In this document: positions 19,794 to 27,953 of the stretch, in pieces
Position numbering within the stretch: position 1 is the stretch's first letter
Layout of the letters: every line of letters begins with the position of its first letter
Made by a program: the position numbers and the translations under genes
Assembly: GCA_046327915.1 (NCBI GenBank)
Contig: JAXLXO010000022.1
Coordinates: 62,001 to 126,000 of the forward strand
Direction: 5' to 3'
DNA from: VGTK01 sp046327915
Lineage (GTDB): Bacteria > Desulfobacterota > Binatia > UBA12015
DNA: 64,000 nucleotides
Notes under the pieces: model-generated
What the model saw: the letters and a program-made list of their open reading frames with translations, nothing else
Told to the model about the DNA's origin: nothing
The model's database searches: none

Positions 19794-20118
19794 GGCGGTC
19801 CTCTCGATGATGTCGGACGCTACGCTCGTCGCCGAACCGGGGCAATCGCGGCGCCCTCGTCAGGGCCGTCGTACGGTTGCCCGCCGGGAGCCGCCCGATC
19901 GTGACGCGACCGCGGCGGACGTGCTGTGCGGCACAGGAAACTCGTCCGGGCCGTTCGTCCGCTGGGAAGGACAGGACTCGTCCGAAGCATCATCGGTTCG
20001 CGAGGAGTGGCGGCGCGAACGATGCTCGGCGCCGCGGCTCGTCGTTTGCTTGACGACGCGATCCTACGATCCCGGCCGTCGCCGGGGCGAGGTCGCGAGC
20101 CGACCGTCAGGAGAAGAG
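19794..20118. other. 325-base divergent intergenic region
   Basis: This gap separates the exported YqgE-like gene and the haloperoxidase gene. It holds the AGGAGA ribosome site at 20109-20114 and a TTGACG at about 20051 without a convincing -10. I see no RNA gene, repeat or terminator. Short in-frame extensions upstream of the haloperoxidase lack any family similarity. Confidence 0.4.
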
Positions 20119-21861
20119 ATGGCATCGAACGGCGACACCAAGCGCATCTTCGTGGTCAACGGTTCCCAGGTGCGAGGAATCGGCAGCTTCCACAAGACCC
20201 TGCATCACAACAAGTACGGCGAGGTGCGACCGCAGGACTTCGACCTCCTCGTCGCGGCGACGGAGGGAGACGGAAGCGGGTTCGCTCAGGTGCCGCGTGG
20301 CACGTCGAACGCGGCGGCGTTCACCAATCCCCAGGCGGGGCTTGCGAACGACTGCCTCACGCGACACCCGGCGGCGTACTCGATGCCGCCGGCGCCCACG
20401 GTCCTCTCGCTCTCGATCGCGGCCGAGATGACGGAGCTCTACTGGATGGCCCTGCTGCGGGACGTCTCGTTCGACGCCTTCGCCGGTGATCCGCGCGTCT
20501 CCCAGGCGGCGCAGGAGATCGACCAGCACTTCCAGCAGGGAGTCGGCGACACGGGCGACGCTGGCCACCTGGTCCCCGGTGTCGACGTTCCCGGTCGTGC
20601 CGGCACCATGGCCGGGATCACGCCGCAGAACCTCTTCCGGCTCGGACTGCCGGGGGAAGAGGTCGGACCGATGGTCAGCCAGTTCTTCGTGCGAGAGGCG
20701 CACTACGGCACGCAGCGCATCGACCAGATGCAGCGACCGTACAAGAAGGACCGCGACTACCTCACCGACTTCCCATCGTGGATGCACGCGCAGAACAGCG
20801 GGCGAGACATGAACGGGCAGGCCTATCCGAAGGCGAACGAGGACAGCGCCGCCAACTTCGAGCAGCTGCCCCGCTACATCTCGACACCGCGCGATCTCGC
20901 GCGTTTCGTCAACAAGGACGCGCTCCACCAGGCCTACTTCAACGCGACCCTGCTGCTGCTGTCGGGCGGCGCACTGTGGGATCTCGGCAACCCCTATCGC
21001 GATGGAACGGGTGACGGGATCGTCGGACGGCTCGGGATGCGCGAAGCCGGCTTCGGCGTGCTCGGTGGACCGCACGTCCTGGCGCTGGTGTCCGAGGTCG
21101 CGACGCGCGCCCTGAAGGTCGTCTGGAACCAGAAGTGGCAGGTGAATCTGCGGCTCCGTCCGGAGGCGTATGGCGGGCTGGCCCACGTGCAGGCGATCGG
21201 AATCGGCGGCCCGGACCCGACGCGGGCATACGGTCTCCCGTCTTGGGTCACCGCCACGGCTGCAGCGCAAGCCGTGCAGAACAAGCACGGCACGCTCCTG
21301 CTGCCGATGGCGTTCACGCCGGGCAGTCCCACGCACCCTGCGTACGGTGCGGGGCATGCGACCGTCGCCGGATGCTGCGTCACCGTGCTGAAGGCGTTCT
21401 TCAAGACCTTCGATCCGACGACCAACACGGCCGTCAAGTTCAGCACGCTCACCGAGAGGGACGAGCCGTATGGCGCGGGCAGCCCCATCAAGGCGTACGT
21501 CACCGGCGTGACGCAGGATGCGAACGGCAACGACGTCGGCGTTCGCACCGAGCTGTCCGCGGAGGAGGCCGACGAGCTCACCATCGAGGGCGAGCTCAAC
21601 AAGCTCGCCTCGAACGTCGCCATGGGGCGCTCGATCGGCGGCGTCCACTGGCGAACGGACAACGCGCGGAGCCTCGTCCTGGGCGAGGCGATCGCGGCAC
21701 AGATCCTCGCCGACGTCACCGTCGACTCCAACGCGTTCCCCAGCTTCTCCTTCCGGACCTTCGCGCGGCGCGCGGACGGTGAGCCCAAGCAGGTCAAGGT
21801 CGAGCAGGGGCGGATCTTCGTGGACGGCCACCTCGTGAACACGACACCGAGCGCGCTCTAG
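20119..21861 (+). CDS. Vanadium-dependent haloperoxidase-like phosphatase-fold protein
   Basis: This 580-residue protein carries the complete vanadate/phosphate pocket of the PAP2/haloperoxidase superfamily. Lys339 and Arg347 lie in 'KWQVNLRLRPE', the G-H of 'YGAGHATVAG' places His413, and Arg504 and His510 lie in 'GRSIGGVHWRTD'. Enzymes of the bromoperoxidase type use H2O2 and halide to make hypohalous acid. The core 'P-x-x-G-A-G-H-A' replaces the more usual P-S-G-H. The ATG at 20119 follows AGGAGAAG. No signal peptide is visible, although many relatives are exported. It stands alone between divergent promoters and a hairpin. Halide preference cannot be judged. Confidence 0.87.
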   Translation: MASNGDTKRIFVVNGSQVRGIGSFHKTLHHNKYGEVRPQDFDLLVAATEGDGSGFAQVPRGTSNAAAFTNPQAGLANDCLTRHPAAYSMPPAPTVLSLSIAAEMTELYWMALLRDVSFDAFAGDPRVSQAAQEIDQHFQQGVGDTGDAGHLVPGVDVPGRAGTMAGITPQNLFRLGLPGEEVGPMVSQFFVREAHYGTQRIDQMQRPYKKDRDYLTDFPSWMHAQNSGRDMNGQAYPKANEDSAANFEQLPRYISTPRDLARFVNKDALHQAYFNATLLLLSGGALWDLGNPYRDGTGDGIVGRLGMREAGFGVLGGPHVLALVSEVATRALKVVWNQKWQVNLRLRPEAYGGLAHVQAIGIGGPDPTRAYGLPSWVTATAAAQAVQNKHGTLLLPMAFTPGSPTHPAYGAGHATVAGCCVTVLKAFFKTFDPTTNTAVKFSTLTERDEPYGAGSPIKAYVTGVTQDANGNDVGVRTELSAEEADELTIEGELNKLASNVAMGRSIGGVHWRTDNARSLVLGEAIAAQILADVTVDSNAFPSFSFRTFARRADGEPKQVKVEQGRIFVDGHLVNTTPSAL

Positions 21862-21884
21862 CTGGCCGACAGCGGGCCCCGACG

Positions 21885-21910
21885 GGGCGTCGCCCGAACG
21901 GGCGGCGCCC
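21885..21910 (+). terminator. Hairpin after haloperoxidase gene
   Basis: An 11-base stem with one G-U wobble encloses a GAAC tetraloop and is followed by TT. It starts 23 bases after the stop. Confidence 0.5.
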
Positions 21911-21928
21911 TTGTCAGCGGACGCCGCG

Positions 21929-22318
21929 ATGTCCATAACCCCGCCCGTGCCGAAGATCGCGAAGGTCCCGAACAAGAAGCTCTACCGCGTCCGCTTCCTC
22001 AACGAGGGCCGCATCTTCGAGCTCTACGCGCGCGAGGTCGGGCAGGGCCTGCTGTTCGGCTTCGTCGAGATCGCGGACCTCGTGTGGGGCAGCAAGTCCG
22101 AGGTGATCATCGACCCCGGCGAGCAGGAGCTGCGCAACGAGTTCAACGGCGTGAACCGCCTGCACGTGCCGATGCACGCGATGGTGCGCATCGACGAGGT
22201 CGACAAGGGCGGCAGCGCGAAGATCATCCCGCTGCAGGGCGGCGCGACCCCGAAGGGTGCGAGCCCGCAGGTGCCGATCTACACCCCCGGCGGCGACTCC
22301 CCCGTCAAGCCGAAGTAG
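21929..22318 (+). CDS. DUF1820 family protein
   Basis: The 129-residue protein matches the DUF1820 pattern: 'LYRVRFLNEGRIFELYAREV', 'LFGFVEIADLVWG', 'EVIIDPGEQELRNEF' and 'VPMHAMVRIDEVDKGGSAKI'. The function is unknown. Most members are about 110 residues; here a Pro/Gly-rich C-terminal tail of 25 residues follows. No signal peptide is seen. The ATG at 21929 is preferred over a TTG at 21911; no strong ribosome site is visible for either. Confidence 0.8.
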   Translation: MSITPPVPKIAKVPNKKLYRVRFLNEGRIFELYAREVGQGLLFGFVEIADLVWGSKSEVIIDPGEQELRNEFNGVNRLHVPMHAMVRIDEVDKGGSAKIIPLQGGATPKGASPQVPIYTPGGDSPVKPK

Positions 22319-22398
22319 GCGTGCGCCACGGCGGCGCGGTGCGCGTGTTTGTTCGCCGACCCGGCCGCCGCTAAGCAGAATCCCGGGAGGAGATTTCC

Positions 22399-22653
22399 AT
22401 GCGATGGGTGTTCGTGGCGCTGCTCGCCGGCGTGCTGGCCTTCTCGGGCAGCACCGTCGAGGCGAAGGACAAGGTTCCCTGCAAGAAGATCAAGGAGCTC
22501 GTGAAGGCCGGCAAGACGCCGGACGAGGTCGCCAAGGAGCTCGACATCCGCGTCCAGCGCGTCGAGCACTGCATGTCGGGCAAGAAGAAGAAGGAAGGTG
22601 CCGCGGGCGCGACCGGCTCGACCGCCGACGCGGACGAGGACGCCGAGGACTGA
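22399..22653 (+). CDS. Small exported protein with helix-turn-helix-like core
   Basis: This 84-residue protein has a Sec signal peptide (residues 1-22, ending VEA-KDK). A short helical segment 'IKELVKAGKTPDEVAKELDI' follows, with the spacing of a resolvase-type helix-turn-helix, flanked by Cys29 and a second cysteine in 'EHCMSG'. The tail is Lys-rich, then acidic ('ADADEDAED'). GGGAGG lies nine bases upstream of the ATG. I do not recognise a family. An exported protein is unlikely to be a DNA-binding regulator, so the HTH resemblance may only reflect two short helices joined by a disulfide. Confidence 0.65.
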   Translation: MRWVFVALLAGVLAFSGSTVEAKDKVPCKKIKELVKAGKTPDEVAKELDIRVQRVEHCMSGKKKKEGAAGATGSTADADEDAED

Positions 22654-22809
22654 GGGCCGCTGCCCCGGCCACGACGGACGCGATCGCCCCGGCGTCCCGT
22701 CCGATCCGCGTGGAATGCGCGGTGCCGTCCGCACCGCACATTCCCCCTCGACCGCCGCGGCACGACACGACGCGTTGACCCGCCGCCCGCTGTGTTATTG
22801 ATCGGCGCC

Positions 22810-24390
22810 GTGCCGAACAGGACCCATCCGACGGAAGATCGCGGCGGACGCAGCACCCGCCGCCGCTCGCCCGCGTCCGTCGCGGGCCGCATCGTGCTCG
22901 CCGCCGCCGCAGGGCTGCTGCTGGCAGTGGCGCTGCCCGGACGTGCGCACGCCTTCGGGCTCGACGACGTCGCGAAGCGTGCGCAGGAGCTCGCCGCCGG
23001 CGCGTACCAGGACCAGAAGGGCGCCGTCCCCGACTGGCTGGTGAACCTGAGCTACGACCAGTGGCGCGACATCCGCTTCCGCCCCGACGACTCGCTGTGG
23101 CGCAACCGGAAGTCGAGCTTCGAGGTGCAGTTCTTCCACCCCGGCCTGTTCTACGACCGCCCGGTCCGGATCAACACGGTGGACGCGAAGGGCGTGCAGC
23201 CGGTCGCGTTCTCGCCGAACCTCTTCGACTACGGCAAGAACAAGTTCGCGAGCCAGGTGCCGCAGGACCTCGGCTTCGCCGGCTTCCGCATCCACTATCC
23301 GATCAAGACGCCGAAGTACCACGACGAGGTGATCGTCTTCCTCGGTGCGTCGTACTTCCGCGCGCTCGGCAGGAACGAGGCGTTCGGGCTGTCGGCGCGC
23401 GGCCTCGCGGTGGACACCGCGGAATCGTCCGGCGAGGAGTTTCCCTGGTTCCGCGAGTTCTGGCTCGTGGTACCGTCGCCTGGGGCGAAGGAGATGGAGA
23501 TCTACGCGCTGCTCGACAGTCCGAGCGTCGCGGGCGCGTACCGCTTCGTGGTGCGTCCCGGCGTCGAGACCGAGGTGGACGTCGAGGCGCGGCTCTTCAT
23601 GCGCCGCGAGGTGAAGAAGCTCGGCGTCGCACCCCTCACCAGCATGTACTTCCACGGCGAGAACGACCTGCGCGACGTCGTCGACTTCCGTCCCGAGGTG
23701 CACGACTCCGACGGCCTGCTGCTGCAGACCGGCACCGGCGAGTGGATCTGGCGTCCGCTCGACAACCCGCGCGCGCTGCACGTGTCGAGCTTCTCGACCG
23801 AGCACCCGAAGGGCTTCGGGCTGATCCAGCGTGACCGCGACTTCGCCAACTACCAGGATCTCGAGGCGCGCTCCGAGCTGCGTCCGAGCGCGTGGGTCGA
23901 GCCGAAGGGGGACTGGGGCAAGGGCCGCGTCGAGCTGATCGAGATCCCGACCAAGTCCGACATCCACGACAACATCGTCGCGTTCTGGGTGCCGGCCGAG
24001 GCGCCGAAGCCGGGCACGCCGGCGAGCTTCGCCTACACGATGTCGTGGTACGGCGACGACCCGAAGCGTCCGCCGGGCGGGCGTGTCGTCGCCACGCGGC
24101 GCGACTTCGGAACCTTCGAGGACGCGCACCGCTTCGTCGTCGACTTCGACGGCGGCAAGCTCGCGAAGCTGCCGGCCGACACCGTGGTGCGCGGCGTGGT
24201 CAGCATCGCCGGCGGCGACGACTCCGCGGAGCTGCTCGACCAGCAGGTCGTCAAGAACCCCGTGACCGGCGGCTGGCGCCTCGCGTTCCAGGTCCGCCCG
24301 CGGCACAAGGGCCCCGTCGACGTGCGCGCATTTCTCGACAAAGGCGGCGAGGCGCTCACCGAGACCTGGTCGAACGTGATCCTGCCTTGA
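22810..24390 (+). CDS. opgG: Periplasmic glucan biosynthesis protein OpgG (MdoG)
   Basis: The protein is 526 residues with a signal peptide ending 'GRAHA-FG'. Motifs of OpgG/D are 'SYDQWRDIRFRP', 'FEVQFFHPGLFYDRPV', 'GFAGFRIHYP', 'FLGASYFRALG', 'YGLSARGL'-like 'FGLSARGLA', 'MYFHGEN', 'HVSSFST' and 'GFGLIQRDRDFANYQDLEA'. OpgG works in the periplasm on the linear beta-1,2-glucan made by OpgH, as a glucanase or branching factor. The GTG at 22810 is chosen as the nearest start before the basic n-region; a GTG at 22792 is also possible. Its stop overlaps the opgH start (TTGA), so translation is coupled. Confidence 0.9.
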   Translation: MPNRTHPTEDRGGRSTRRRSPASVAGRIVLAAAAGLLLAVALPGRAHAFGLDDVAKRAQELAAGAYQDQKGAVPDWLVNLSYDQWRDIRFRPDDSLWRNRKSSFEVQFFHPGLFYDRPVRINTVDAKGVQPVAFSPNLFDYGKNKFASQVPQDLGFAGFRIHYPIKTPKYHDEVIVFLGASYFRALGRNEAFGLSARGLAVDTAESSGEEFPWFREFWLVVPSPGAKEMEIYALLDSPSVAGAYRFVVRPGVETEVDVEARLFMRREVKKLGVAPLTSMYFHGENDLRDVVDFRPEVHDSDGLLLQTGTGEWIWRPLDNPRALHVSSFSTEHPKGFGLIQRDRDFANYQDLEARSELRPSAWVEPKGDWGKGRVELIEIPTKSDIHDNIVAFWVPAEAPKPGTPASFAYTMSWYGDDPKRPPGGRVVATRRDFGTFEDAHRFVVDFDGGKLAKLPADTVVRGVVSIAGGDDSAELLDQQVVKNPVTGGWRLAFQVRPRHKGPVDVRAFLDKGGEALTETWSNVILP

Positions 24391-27035
24391 GCGACGAGCA
24401 CGAGCGTCAAGCACGAGCGGCGGCTCCCGCGGGCGGCGGCGCAGCCGCTCGCGCGTCGGGCGGGGTGCTGCTCGAGGTCCCCGCCGACCGTCTGCTGCAG
24501 GACTGGCAGGGCGCGCACGCGCGCGCGCTGTCGTACCTCGAGGCGCTCGGCGTCGCGGCCGACGACCGCAGGACGCTCGCGACGCAGGCGGTGCAGCGGG
24601 CGCTGCACGCGCAGCCGTGGAGCGCCGACAGCGACGCCGACGCCGAGACGCGGCGAGCGCTCGAGACCATCCTCGAGGAACGCGCCGGGCCGCCGCGCGC
24701 GGCGTGGGATCCGGCGACCGACGACTTCCTCGAGTGGCGTGTCGAGGCGGGCTTCGGTCCGCACGGCGACGCCGCGGCGTCGGGAGCCGACGTGCCGGTG
24801 CGCGACGGCGTGCTGTGGTCGATGCCGCCGCTGCTGCGCGGACCGATGGTGCCGGCGAAGATCGAGCGCCGCTTCCTCCGCCGCGTCCTGCAGCGTGCGC
24901 GCGCGCGGCGGGCGGGGGTCGAGCAGCCGCGCTTCGGCGCCGACCTGCGCGCGGAGCGGCGCCAGCTGCCGTGGCCGCGCGTCGCGCGGCGGCGGCGACT
25001 GCTGCTCTCGTTCCTGGTCCTGATCCCGAGCGTCATCGCGAGCGGCTTCATGGTCAACGTGCTGCCCGATCAGGGCCGCACGCCGGTCGAGGTCGCGATC
25101 GTTCTCCTGTTCGGCGCGCTCTTCGGCTGGATCTCGATCGGCTTCTGGACCGCGACGCTGGGCTTCTTCACGCTGGTCGGACGGCGCGACCGCTTCGCGA
25201 TCACCAACGGCATCGTCGAGCACCCGGACGCGCCGATCGCGCCCGAGGCACGCACCGCGATCGTCATGCCGATCTGCGAGGAGCCGGTCGAGCGTGTGTT
25301 CGCCGGGCTGAAGGCGATCCGCCACTCGCTCGAGCGCGCCGGCGTGCTCGAGCACTTCCACTTCTACATCCTGAGCGACACGCAGACCGTCGAGACCGCG
25401 GCGCGGGAAGAGGCCGCGTGGGCGACGTGGTGCCGCGACGAGAAGGCGTTCGACAGCGTCTTCTACCGGCGCAGGAAAGTTCGCCTGAAGCGCAAGAGCG
25501 GCAACGTCGCCGACTTCTGCCGCCGCTGGGGTCGCAAGTACCGCTACATGATCATGCTCGACGCCGACAGCATCATGTCGGGGCCGACTCTCGCGCACAT
25601 GGTGCGCATGATGGAGCAGAACCCGAAGGTCGGGCTGATCCAGACCGTGCCGACTGCCGTCAATCGCAGATCGCTGCTCGCGCGCGTGCAGCAGTTCGCG
25701 AGCCGTGTGTACGGTCCGATGTTCGCCGCGGGTCTGCACTTCTGGCAGCTCGGCGACGGCCAGTACTGGGGCCACAACGCGATCATCCGCATCGCCCCGT
25801 TCATGGCCAACTGCGGCCTGCCGCGCCTGCCGGGCAAGCCGCCGCTCGGCGGCGAGATCATGAGCCACGACTTCGTCGAGGCGGCGCTGCTCGGCCGCGC
25901 CGGCTGGGAGCTGTGGCTCGCGTTCGACCTGCCCGAGTCGTTCGAGGAGGTGCCGTCGACCCTGCTCGAGGAGATGGGCCGCGACCGCCGCTGGTGCCAG
26001 GGCAACCTGCAGCACCTGCGCCTGCTGTTCAGCGAAGGGCTGTTCGGCGCGCACCGCGCGCTGTTCGTGAACGGCGTGCTGTCCTACGTGTCGGCCATGC
26101 TGTGGTTCGCCTTCCTCGTGCTGAGCACGGTCGAGGCGATCGAGATCGTGCTGCGCGAGCCGAACTACTTCCCCGACGGTCCGAGCCTGTTCCCGGACTG
26201 GCCGATCTGGCGTCCCGACTGGGCGTTCTCGCTGATGGCGGTGACCGCGGCGATCCTCTTCCTGCCGAAGTTCCTCAGCGTGCTGCTGCTGATCGTCAAG
26301 CGCGAGGGCGTGCGTCCGTTCGGCGGCGCCGTACGGCTGCTCGCCAGCATCGTCGTCGAGACGCTGATCGGCAGCCTGCTGGCGCCGATCCGAATGGTCT
26401 TCCACACGCGCTTCGTGGTGCAGAATCTGCTTGGAAGAACCGTCTCGTGGACCTCGCAGGGACGCGACGACAACCAGACCGGCTGGGGCGAGGCGTTCCG
26501 CAAGCACGGCTTCGACACGCTGTTCGCGACCGTCTGGGGACTCGGCCTCTACTGGCTGAACCCGGACTACTTCTGGTGGGTGACGCCGATCATCGGCGCG
26601 CTCCTGGTGTCGATCCCGCTGTCGGTGATCAGCAGCCGCGTGAGCGTCGGCGACGCCGCGCGCCGCATGGGCCTGTTCGTCATTCCCGAGGAGATCTCCC
26701 CGCCGCGCGAGCTGCGCGACCTCGCCGCGATCCACGAGCAGCATCTCGCGGCGCAGGCCGAGCTGCCGCAGCCGCAGCGCAACGGCCTGGTGCGCGCGAT
26801 CGTCGATCCGTACGTGAACGCGCTGCACCGCGCGCTGCTGCGGCGTCCGCGCCGCGTGCGCGCGTCGATCCGCGCGGCGCGCACGGCGCTGGTCGAGCGT
26901 CTGCTCGCGAAGGGCACCGCGGCGCTCGCGCCGCGCGAGCAGCGCATCGTGTTCAACGATCCCGACTCCGTCGACCAGCTGCACGCCGAGGTGTGGCAGC
27001 TTCCCGGCCACCTGCCCGGACCGGCCGAGGAATGA
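24387..27035 (+). CDS. opgH: Glucan beta-1,2-glucosyltransferase OpgH (MdoH)
   Basis: The protein is an 882-residue inner-membrane processive GT2 enzyme. A cytoplasmic N-terminal region of about 190 residues precedes two membrane helices ('FLVLIPSVIASGFMV' and the next). The catalytic domain has 'TAIVMPICEEPVERVF', 'MLDADSIMSG' (D-x-D) and 'RDRRWCQGN' (the Q/R-x-x-R-W acceptor site). Later helices include 'AFLVLSTVEAIEIVL', and 'WTSQGRDDNQTGWGEAF' is also typical. It elongates the osmoregulated periplasmic glucan from UDP-glucose and exports it. The TTG start overlaps the opgG stop by two bases. The stop overlaps the methyltransferase ATG, forming ATGA. Confidence 0.93.
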   Translation: MSDEHERQARAAAPAGGGAAARASGGVLLEVPADRLLQDWQGAHARALSYLEALGVAADDRRTLATQAVQRALHAQPWSADSDADAETRRALETILEERAGPPRAAWDPATDDFLEWRVEAGFGPHGDAAASGADVPVRDGVLWSMPPLLRGPMVPAKIERRFLRRVLQRARARRAGVEQPRFGADLRAERRQLPWPRVARRRRLLLSFLVLIPSVIASGFMVNVLPDQGRTPVEVAIVLLFGALFGWISIGFWTATLGFFTLVGRRDRFAITNGIVEHPDAPIAPEARTAIVMPICEEPVERVFAGLKAIRHSLERAGVLEHFHFYILSDTQTVETAAREEAAWATWCRDEKAFDSVFYRRRKVRLKRKSGNVADFCRRWGRKYRYMIMLDADSIMSGPTLAHMVRMMEQNPKVGLIQTVPTAVNRRSLLARVQQFASRVYGPMFAAGLHFWQLGDGQYWGHNAIIRIAPFMANCGLPRLPGKPPLGGEIMSHDFVEAALLGRAGWELWLAFDLPESFEEVPSTLLEEMGRDRRWCQGNLQHLRLLFSEGLFGAHRALFVNGVLSYVSAMLWFAFLVLSTVEAIEIVLREPNYFPDGPSLFPDWPIWRPDWAFSLMAVTAAILFLPKFLSVLLLIVKREGVRPFGGAVRLLASIVVETLIGSLLAPIRMVFHTRFVVQNLLGRTVSWTSQGRDDNQTGWGEAFRKHGFDTLFATVWGLGLYWLNPDYFWWVTPIIGALLVSIPLSVISSRVSVGDAARRMGLFVIPEEISPPRELRDLAAIHEQHLAAQAELPQPQRNGLVRAIVDPYVNALHRALLRRPRRVRASIRAARTALVERLLAKGTAALAPREQRIVFNDPDSVDQLHAEVWQLPGHLPGPAEE

Positions 27036-27862
27036 ACCGGGCCCGCGGCGGCGCCGAGGAGCACGATCACGCGTCGGACCCGACCGCGTACTGGGACGCG
27101 GTCGCACGGGGACGGGACGAGAGCCCCGCGCCGCTGTGGCGCACCCACGCCGATCTCGCGACGCGCGCGCTGCTCGAGCGCTGGCTGCCCGCGGGGCGCG
27201 TGGCGCGGCTGCTGAAGACGGACCTCTACGACGAGACCTGCAGCGAAGGTCTCGTGCCGCATCTCGCTGCGCGCGCGGACGCCGTGGTCGGCGTCGACGT
27301 CTCGCCCGTGATCGCGGCGACCGCGGCCGCACGCAGCGGCGTGCGCGCGGTCGCGGTCGCGGGCGACGTGCGGCGGCTGCCGTTCCGCTCCGGCTCGTTC
27401 GACGTCGTGGTGTCGAATTCGACGCTCGACCACTTCGCCGATCACGCGCAGATCGCGGCGGCGCTCGCCGAGCTGCGGCGCGTGCTGACCGCCGACGGCC
27501 TGCTCGTCGTGACGCTCGACAACCCCGGCCATCCGCTGGTGCGCGTGCGCAACGGGCTCGCACCGCTGATGCGCCGCGCCGGCATCGTGCCCTATGCGGT
27601 CGGTGCGACGCACGGCCGCGACGGGCTGCGCCGGGCGCTCGAGGACGGCGGCTTCGCCGTCGCCGACGTCGCGGCGGTGCACCATTTCCCGCGCGTCGCC
27701 CTGGTCGCGGTGGAGCGCCTGCTCGGTGCGCGCGCGGGACGTGCGACGCTCGGCGTCGCGTGCGCGGCCGAGCGCCTCGGGAGCTGGCCGACGCGCTGGT
27801 GGACCGGGCAGTACGTCGCGGCGCTCGCGTACGCGCATCGGCCGGCGGGAGTCGGCACTTGA
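27032..27862 (+). CDS. SAM-dependent methyltransferase coupled to opgGH
   Basis: This 276-residue protein has a class I methyltransferase fold. 'VVGVDVSPVIAATAA' is motif post-I with the acidic SAM-ribose residue, 'GDVRRLPFRSGSFDVVVSNSTLDHF' covers motifs II-III in pieces, and 'LRRVLTADGLLVVTLDNPGHP' is the following strand. Motif I is unusual: 'RLLKTDLYDETCSEGL' stands where a D-x-G-x-G-x-G is expected. Its ATG overlaps the opgH stop (ATGA), so it is translated with the glucan synthase. A role in modifying the glucan or its lipid/sugar precursor is a reasonable inference but unproven. Confidence 0.85.
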   Translation: MNRARGGAEEHDHASDPTAYWDAVARGRDESPAPLWRTHADLATRALLERWLPAGRVARLLKTDLYDETCSEGLVPHLAARADAVVGVDVSPVIAATAAARSGVRAVAVAGDVRRLPFRSGSFDVVVSNSTLDHFADHAQIAAALAELRRVLTADGLLVVTLDNPGHPLVRVRNGLAPLMRRAGIVPYAVGATHGRDGLRRALEDGGFAVADVAAVHHFPRVALVAVERLLGARAGRATLGVACAAERLGSWPTRWWTGQYVAALAYAHRPAGVGT

Positions 27863-27953
27863 CGTCCGCCATGCGGGACGCCCGACCTCAAGCTGCGTCA
27901 GCGCCACGCCGAAGAGCCCGCAGGGGCGTTCGTTCGCGCCCGGGAAACTGAAC

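Noticed and set aside
22455..22620. DNA-binding regulator
   Set aside because: The HTH-like segment follows a clear signal peptide, so the protein is likely exported.
24033..27872. A 1279-codon open frame opposite the opgGH operon
   Set aside because: It is an Arg/Ala/His-rich antisense shadow of the glucan genes, produced by high GC3; it has no domain or ribosome site.
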